In this document: piece after piece, positions 7,021-12,870 of the stretch | Layout: every line of letters begins with the position of its first letter | Position numbering within the stretch: the stretch's first letter is position 1 | Assembly: GCA_933822405.4 (NCBI GenBank) | Contig: CAKOGP040001943.1 | Coordinates: 1-12,870 of the forward strand | DNA: 12,870 bases | DNA from: Cylindrotheca closterium | Taxonomy: Eukaryota; Bacillariophyta; Bacillariophyceae; Bacillariales; Bacillariaceae | Reading direction: 5' to 3' | Notes under the pieces: model-generated | Databases searched by the model: none | What the model was told of the DNA's origin: nothing | The model's input: only the letters and a program-made list of their open reading frames with translations | Position numbers and translations under genes: made by a program

Positions 7021-8958
7021 ATGATCCGCCAAGGTGCAGCCACCCTTTGCAAGCGCCATGCTGCAAACCAATTGAAGGTCAACACTGGCGCTTCGGGCGC
7101 TCTCAGAAGAGAGATGTGCGGTCTTGTTGCTGCCATTGATGATGTCTGGGGCAAGACTTCCAGCGCTCGAAGTGATATTGCCATCTTGGGAAAAGAAACT
7201 ATGAACACCACCTCCAAGATCCTTCACCACCGTGGTCCAGATGGTATGCAAGTTAGTGCTGGTACTGTTGGTGAGGGAGAGACTCTGGCCCGTTGGTCCA
7301 TGGGACACACTCGTCTTGCCATTGTTGATCCGTCGAACAGATCTGCCGACATGCCTTTCAACTTGAGTTTCAAAACCAAGAAGGGAGACAAAATCATTCA
7401 CCTTGCTGCCAATGGAGAAATTTACAACCATAATCTTGTATACAAGGATCTTGTCGCCAAGGAAGGTTGGAATCATGATCGTATCTCTGGCTCCGACTGC
7501 GAGGTTATTGCTCACGCTTTTGCGCAATGGGGTGGGCCCAAGACAGCTGCCAGCCTTGATGGTATGTTTGCATTTGTTGTTTTTGAAGAGGATGTCGTAA
7601 CAGGTGAAGTCAAGGCATTTGCTGCAAGAGACCCTGTCGGAATCAAGCCTTTGTACTACGGAAGAACCAAATGCTCAAATAGTAGTGACGATGCTGCAGC
7701 ATACGTTTTCTCAAGTGAGCTCAAGGCCCTTGTTGGACACGTCGATCCCAGCACTGTTGTTGCTATTCCCCCAGGACACTACTGGACTCCAGAAGAAGGT
7801 CTAGTCTGCTACTATAATCCTGAGTGGCTTCGAAACGACGACTATGCACCATGGGAAGATCCCAACCATACTGTTACCGACGATGAAATCCGAGAAGGTT
7901 TCACGAAGGCTGTCCAAAAGCGCATGATGTCTGACGTTGACTATGGCTTCTTCTTATCTGGTGGCGTCGACTCGTGCATCGTGTCTCATGACCTCTTGCC
8001 TTTGTGGCGAGAAGAAAGGGCGAAGCTCGGTGATGATCGCCCAATCCCAGCATACACTGTGGGAATGGAAAATAGTCCAGATTTAATGGCTGCACGCGGC
8101 ATGGTCGATGCCCTTGGTGGTGAAAAGCATGTTGAGCACCATATTCGATCGTTCACACCCGATGAAGTTTTCGATCTTGTTCCCAAGATCATCTACCACA
8201 TGGAAACCTACGAAGCTGAGTTGATCCGAAGTGCTATCCCTAACTGGTTGCTCGCCGAAAGAGCCGCACAAGACGTCAAGATGGTATTAACAGGCGAAGG
8301 AGCTGATGAGATATTTGCCGGATACCTATACTTTCAAGATGCCGAGAATCCACGACAACTCCAAAACGAGCTTCGCAGAATCTACGGAATGCTCGGAAAT
8401 GTGAACCTGCACCGAACCGACCGAATGACAATGGCTCATGGCTTGGAAGCTCGAGTGCCATTTCTTGACACTGAGTTTACTCGACTTGTTATGAGCGTCG
8501 ACCCCGCCAAGAAGATTGTTGACCGAGAGGCTGTCAAGTCAAACTCCCGAGGCCGTGAAAAAACATTCTTGCGTGAGTTGTTCGAGGGCCCCAACAGCAA
8601 TGGCAGCTCCATCCCTCGACCAATTTTGTGGAGAGCAAAGGCTATGCAGTGCGAAGGTGTTGGTGAAGATTGGGTTTCAATCTTGCAACGACGTGTTTCT
8701 TCGCTAGTCTCTGATGCAGAAATGGCCGAAGCTCACATCACTTACCCCATCAACACACCGCAGACAAAGGAAGAGTTGTACTACCGCAGAATCTACGACG
8801 AAAACTTCCATGGAATGGAACATGTCGTAAAGCTCTGGGAAGGTGGAGGCAGAGCCATGGGTGCAGAATGGAAGAGTGACATGTACACCAGAGAAGGTTT
8901 GGCGAACGTTGATTTGTTGAGCCATGCATTGCAAGAAGGCAAGGGAAAGGCTGCATAG
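7021..8958 (+). CDS. ASNS: Asparagine synthetase, glutamine-hydrolysing (AsnB type)
   Basis: Converts aspartate, glutamine and ATP to asparagine and glutamate. A single exon gives 645 aa from the first ATG (7021), or 614 aa from the MCGL start at 7114. Counting from 7114, Cys2 is the glutaminase nucleophile, followed by HHRGPDG, GHTRLAIVD, NGEIYNH and SDCE of the class II amidotransferase domain. The synthetase half has the PP-loop SGGVDS at 282-287, then LTGEGADEIFAGYLYF and HGLEARVPFLD. All key motifs are intact. The 31 residues ahead of MCGL are basic, Ala/Ser-containing and almost without acidic residues, like an organelle-targeting peptide. However, the enzyme needs Cys2 as its free N-terminus, so either translation starts at 7114 or the leader is removed exactly there. 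Both ATGs have a purine at -3. Enzyme identity is certain; the start is not. Confidence 0.96.
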   Translation: MIRQGAATLCKRHAANQLKVNTGASGALRREMCGLVAAIDDVWGKTSSARSDIAILGKETMNTTSKILHHRGPDGMQVSAGTVGEGETLARWSMGHTRLAIVDPSNRSADMPFNLSFKTKKGDKIIHLAANGEIYNHNLVYKDLVAKEGWNHDRISGSDCEVIAHAFAQWGGPKTAASLDGMFAFVVFEEDVVTGEVKAFAARDPVGIKPLYYGRTKCSNSSDDAAAYVFSSELKALVGHVDPSTVVAIPPGHYWTPEEGLVCYYNPEWLRNDDYAPWEDPNHTVTDDEIREGFTKAVQKRMMSDVDYGFFLSGGVDSCIVSHDLLPLWREERAKLGDDRPIPAYTVGMENSPDLMAARGMVDALGGEKHVEHHIRSFTPDEVFDLVPKIIYHMETYEAELIRSAIPNWLLAERAAQDVKMVLTGEGADEIFAGYLYFQDAENPRQLQNELRRIYGMLGNVNLHRTDRMTMAHGLEARVPFLDTEFTRLVMSVDPAKKIVDREAVKSNSRGREKTFLRELFEGPNSNGSSIPRPILWRAKAMQCEGVGEDWVSILQRRVSSLVSDAEMAEAHITYPINTPQTKEELYYRRIYDENFHGMEHVVKLWEGGGRAMGAEWKSDMYTREGLANVDLLSHALQEGKGKAA

Positions 8959-9176
8959 AGTGCTTAGCGTATATTAGAGAAAATTAGAGCTACCGACAAT
9001 TTTGAACCATTCGAATGCTGCTCTCGTCGCCCTCTATCTCTAGCATGACAACACTGTGTTTCACCTGGACCATGGGACTCCAGGCCGAAGATTGAAAATG
9101 ATTCTGTGAAGAAGGACAGCGTTTATCTCATCTCAAGAAACCATGCGAATTTTCTCTATTCTCTTCAAAACTGACC
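8959..9176. other. Convergent 3' gap between ASNS and VPS54
   Basis: The two genes end facing each other with 218 bp between stop codons. This must accommodate both 3' untranslated regions, so the transcripts may overlap. No strong hairpin or repeat was seen. Confidence 0.6.
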
Positions 9177-12100
9177 TCAATCAGTTCTGCCATCTGTGAT
9201 TTTTCCGTCCTTGATTGGCTCCTCTAGGGCCTTACTGTCGAAAGTTTCTGTTGGTTGCTCAGAATCGTTCAAATCTGGTGTCTCAGAGACTCTGTTTTCG
9301 TCCGTGTTTTCAGCAATGTTTTCCTGCATCTCGGAAATTGTGTTCAATTCATTTTCTCCATTCGATGCAGCCGTTTCGTTTTCCTTTGTGATCTGCAGTG
9401 CACCATCGTGCTTCAAGGTATCTTCCTTGTTTTCCTTTGATGATACTTTGAAATCTAGTTTTCTTTCCAGCACGCCCATGGCTGTAAAATCCCATGGGAT
9501 TACACCAGAAAGTGAGTTCAATTTCTTTGTTGTGTACTCCACCTCCGTAATCATCCTCAATTTCCCTTCATCAGTTTGCGGAAATTCGAAGACATGTGAT
9601 CCATTCGCAGCTCTATCCGTGGAAGCAGCTTCAATGAAAAGAGTTGGCACCTTTTGATCAACGAAAGCGAAAATACGAGAAAAAACATCTTGCAGATGAT
9701 CAGGTGGCAGCAAAACATTCAGCACTTGATGCATCTTCCGAGTATTGGTTGATATCCCATCGAGAAAGACGCAACACTTCGTGGTAGCCCCTTCAGACTT
9801 AAGATCCCTAGCTCGAACATCAAAGTTGATGCTGGGTAGCTTCGGTGCCAAACCATGTTCAACGATACCACCAATGATGGTCACAAACTTGTTCAAGACC
9901 TTTTCGTTGTGGTCCACATAGTCCTTCTTTATCCGGTCCAAGTCAGAAAGCAGTGCGTGCTGTTTGGTAGCTAGTTGAGCCATTAGGGCAGCTCGAATAT
10001 GCGGTAATATTGCAAGCATCATTCCCAAGCATTGTGTCACCATTGATAGGTGCTTAGCGTTGATAGATTTCAGCCTAGCAGCCGAATGAATAGCACCAGC
10101 TCCCAACACCAGATGCGTTGCCCTAGTGTTGAAAAGCCTAAGCAACTCTACGACCTTTGTTACGGCTGTTGAGGCAAGCGATTGAAAATGTGCCGATGCG
10201 TGCAAGTTTGTCATGACCATCTCTACCAACAACAGGCAAGACCAGACAACCTTGTAGTCTGTTCCCTCCACTTCTGCAATTGGCTTCTTTTCAGAAGGAA
10301 CGACACCATTCTCGCCATTCACCTGCGTCCATCTTGTTGATTGCGATCCCATGATTCGGCCCGTGCAAAGTCGGGTAAGAGCTGTTTGCCGCTCTGCTGA
10401 AACCTGTAGTCACGAAATTGATGAGGAAGAGAAATTTGCAACCTATTTCGTCACCACAGTCGACGGGTGCTTACCTCACATTGCATCCATCGTTCCGAAT
10501 CCAACGCATGGACAAGAGACGACATATTGGATTCGTGTGTTCTATCCAAGAAAGCCTTTGCTTGGCCAGATAGAGTTGATCTCAACCCAACAGCCTTTGT
10601 CCCATTCCCAAAGCTTTCAATGGAAGTGGTGAATTCCATGCAAGTGTCCCAAAGCTGCTTCATCGAATCGAGACTTAATAACGAATGTGCTTCCTTTCTT
10701 AAGCGTAGTAATTCGGCAATCGATTTTGCAGCCAAATCTGCTCCTGTTGTAAGTGCATCACTTGTCCATCGCTTCTCTTCATCTTCAAAGATACCTTCCG
10801 TTGAAAAGAATTGATCCACACTACGGGCCGTTCTGAGGACGGCCTGAATTTCTTCGATCAACAACTCTAAGCAGTCATAAAATACTGGATATGTCATGCC
10901 TGTTACACCGGAGCCACCAGCGCCGGTCGACTCCACAAACTCTGCAATAGTTGTTCGCACAGTCATTCGGATTGTTTGTTGTAATCTTCTTTGATAGATA
11001 TCGCCCGTGGTTGACATCGCCTTGCAGAGCTTCAGCGCCTTTACAACTTCCTTCACCCTTTCCTTATCATCTGCACGCCAGTTGAAACATGCATCCACCA
11101 ATTCTTCTGATAAGTTCTGAATCACAAGGTTTTCATATTGCTGGAATTGATCTCCGCAGGTAGAGAGAGCCGAAAGCTGCCGCAACTCTACAATTCCTTC
11201 ACCCTCAGCCATATCTTCATCATTTGGAACCTCGCCATTTAGCAGCGCTCTGCCGTATTGAATCTGCTCTGCAGCTCCCAAATAATCATTTGCGGAAAGA
11301 AGCCCTCCAATTGACGCCTTACAACGGATCAAATCCATGGCAGAATCCATCAGAGCAACAAATTCTTCGTAATTCTGGCGTTGATGACTGGAAATGTCGT
11401 TCGTTTGTCTGTAAACGCTGGAAATTTGTTGTATGTACTTTCTCAGCAATTGCACTTGTTGCAACATTTGCTCAATGGATACCTGTAGTTGTTGGAATCT
11501 GGTTGTTTCTTGGAAGAAGGCCCCTGCCTTTTGCCGAACTTGCTCTTGTAACGCTAACTCTACGCGATCCAAATATCCAGCGCAACAATCAGGGTCTTTA
11601 AGGGGTAATAGTTCATTTGTAGGTTGGTACAATGAACTCGTGCCTCCTGTTTGTATTGAGGTTTTGGGATCTTCTGCTTGCTTCTCCTCCAGCAATAGCG
11701 GAAGAAAGATTTTTGGATCGGTTAAATCAAAATCAATCTTTGAGAAAACTGCTGGGGTTTCATCGAGGCTCTTTTCGGCATCTTCGCCCATGGAGCTCCT
11801 TGTCTCCAATCCTAAGGAGAACAATGACGTTGCTAGATCCCCGCTCTTGCCGATGTACTGTTCGACTCCAGCTAGCGATGTGTTCGATAGTTCAAATGGC
11901 GTAGGAACTTCTTCTTCGTCTCCATCCTGATAATAGTATTCAAGGAACAATGACTCCCCACTATCGTCTCCCAAATATTCCTTCGATAATTCTTCCAGGA
12001 ATATGTTGAACGTATCTATCTGTTCTGTCACTTGGGACATTGTTTTTCCCAAGCTATTGAAAGCGTCCGTTATAACATCTGTATCTCCCTCTTCTTCTTC

Positions 12101-12331
12101 TCTCATTGCAGCAGCGTGGATGCTAGCTCGTCCATGCAAGGATTGTGGTGACATTCCATGAAGAGGGTTGGCAACCACACCGAGCAGATTGAATCCATCC
12201 AACTGAAAGCCTTCCCGTTCCACAGCGTCAATGCATTGTTGAGCTTCCTGAGTCGCCAATTCAATCTCATCTTCCTTCGGCAAGTCGCCAAGTCGCTTTC
12301 CATTGCCATTGTTTTTGTTGGTCGTCGCCAT
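9177..12331 (-). CDS. VPS54: VPS54, GARP complex tethering subunit
   Basis: Subunit of the GARP complex (VPS51-54), which tethers endosome-derived retrograde vesicles at the trans-Golgi network. Two exons, 12331-10475 and 10403-9177, encode 1027 aa, against about 977 in human. Residues 105-215 hold the VPS54 N-terminal signature ending in FDLTDPKIFLPLL. Residues 258-335 form a Gln-rich coiled coil that should assemble with the other subunits, followed by the LLSANDYLGAAEQI block. The intron lies in the conserved ERWxxxEV motif; splicing gives ERWMQCE-VSAERQ. The C-terminal domain starts near 664 and includes LLRLFNTRATHLVLGAGA (about 706-723), LKSINAKHLS and the KDYVDHNEKV helix, all characteristic of VPS54. 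The last 84 or so residues (944-1027) are a Glu/Asn/Thr-rich acidic tail not found in the animal protein as I recall it. Family is confident; partner binding is inferred. Confidence 0.94.
10404..10474 (-). other. Intron in VPS54 (71 nt)
   Basis: Donor GTAAGC after codon 619 (GAG) and acceptor GACTACAG, phase 0. Reading through gives VSTRRLW and a stop. Splicing links the N-terminal and C-terminal halves of VPS54 inside a conserved motif, so these are one gene and not two. Confidence 0.92.
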
Positions 12332-12870
12332 TGTCGAACCGACAGGATTCCGACCTATGTGTTGGACGTTGGACTACTAAAATGAATCGCTTGTTGCAGG
12401 TTCAATCTATTGGCTATCTCTCTTCATATGATTACAGAGGCTTTGACGCGATCAGCCGATGCAAAGCTCGTCGATTGAGGCTTGCCACAAAGCAAGAAGC
12501 AGTAGATAGATCTCGTCCTTCCTGATTTGTGCTATCCGATGCTCGTAGCAACTAGTTGAGCTCTGTCCGGTCGGTCATCTGCAGTAAGCAAGAGTTCGAA
12601 TCGTTGGATTCAAATTATACGGGCAATGGCCAGACGCTCTGTGACATTTTTTTCTTTTTTTTCTTTTTTTTCTTTTGGATGTCCCCATTCTTCGATGTAT
12701 TCTGTCTGCTCTTCAACCGTTTTATACGTCGATTCAAAAACCTATACATTATATGTGGAATGTTACGAAAGTAACATAAATACGGTACCGTTGCTCAAAA
12801 TACATATGAATTTCGAGTCATCTGTGTCAAACGCACTGTTACTATTGCCTTTTTGGCAGTATTTTTGACG
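12332..12870. other. Region upstream of VPS54, no gene recognised
   Basis: 539 bases that include the VPS54 promoter and 5' leader. Short plus-strand frames here have no recognisable protein features. Apart from the T-rich tract at 12647-12676, nothing clear is seen. A GTTCGAATC string near 12593 resembles a tRNA T-loop, but its flanks do not pair. Confidence 0.6.
12647..12676. repeat. Poly-T tract with cytosine every 9 bp
   Basis: Runs of 7, 8, 8 and 4 T are separated by single C residues, making a (T8C)-like 9-bp period. On the minus strand this is an A-rich tract about 320 bp upstream of the VPS54 start, of the kind that disfavours nucleosomes. It is simple sequence; function is unproven. 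Confidence 0.85.

Noticed and set aside
9177..12331. Two separate minus-strand genes (626- and 391-codon frames)
   Set aside because: A 71-nt intron with good GTAAGC/CTACAG borders joins them in frame inside a conserved VPS54 motif, so they are one gene.
12542..12610. tRNA-like T-loop string GTTCGAATC
   Set aside because: The flanking 5-nt arms do not pair, and no acceptor stem or A-box-like D arm can be formed around it.

Overview
The window is nuclear DNA from a eukaryotic microbe. It holds five dense protein-coding genes, four of them with one or two short introns (71-174 nt) that all have GT..AG borders. The CHORD/HSP90 set, an N-terminally extended glutamine-dependent asparagine synthetase, compact intergenic gaps and a low-complexity triplet repeat would fit an alga such as a diatom or another stramenopile. 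That placement is an inference from gene style; no single marker proves it.

Layout. 1-234 is a compound ATT/GTT microsatellite, and 235-834 is non-coding with one imperfect direct repeat. 835-2305 (minus) is an ArfGAP of the ArfGAP1 type: one 76-nt intron, 464 aa, a C4 zinc finger with arginine finger, an ALPS-like Ser/Gly-rich stretch and a duplicated 39-residue module. 2306-2863 is non-coding. 2864-5158 (minus) is a cytosolic HSP90 of 706 aa, whose first coding exon appears to be only the ATG. 5159-5454 is a 296-bp bidirectional promoter with a perfect 20-bp palindrome at its midpoint. 5455-6545 (plus) is a three-exon gene for a 298-aa single-CHORD zinc protein. 6546-7020 is non-coding or 5' leader. 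7021-8958 (plus) is glutamine-hydrolysing asparagine synthetase. 8959-9176 is a short convergent gap. 9177-12331 (minus) is VPS54, the GARP tethering subunit: one 71-nt intron, 1027 aa. 12332-12870 is non-coding with a poly-T/C tract.

How the genes relate. The most suggestive arrangement is HSP90 head-to-head with a CHORD protein. CHORD proteins (plant RAR1, animal CHORDC1/morgana) are known HSP90 partners, so the pair looks like a chaperone and co-chaperone unit sharing one promoter. The CHORD protein has an unusual layout: an N-terminal domain that may be ubiquitin-like, a single CHORD with a Cys in place of the usual last His, and a helical tail, with no second CHORD and no CS domain. ArfGAP and VPS54 both act in Golgi traffic but are separated by unrelated genes, so nothing supports a functional cluster there.

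Intron borders were read by eye from splice consensus and protein continuity. No alignment or database search was possible.
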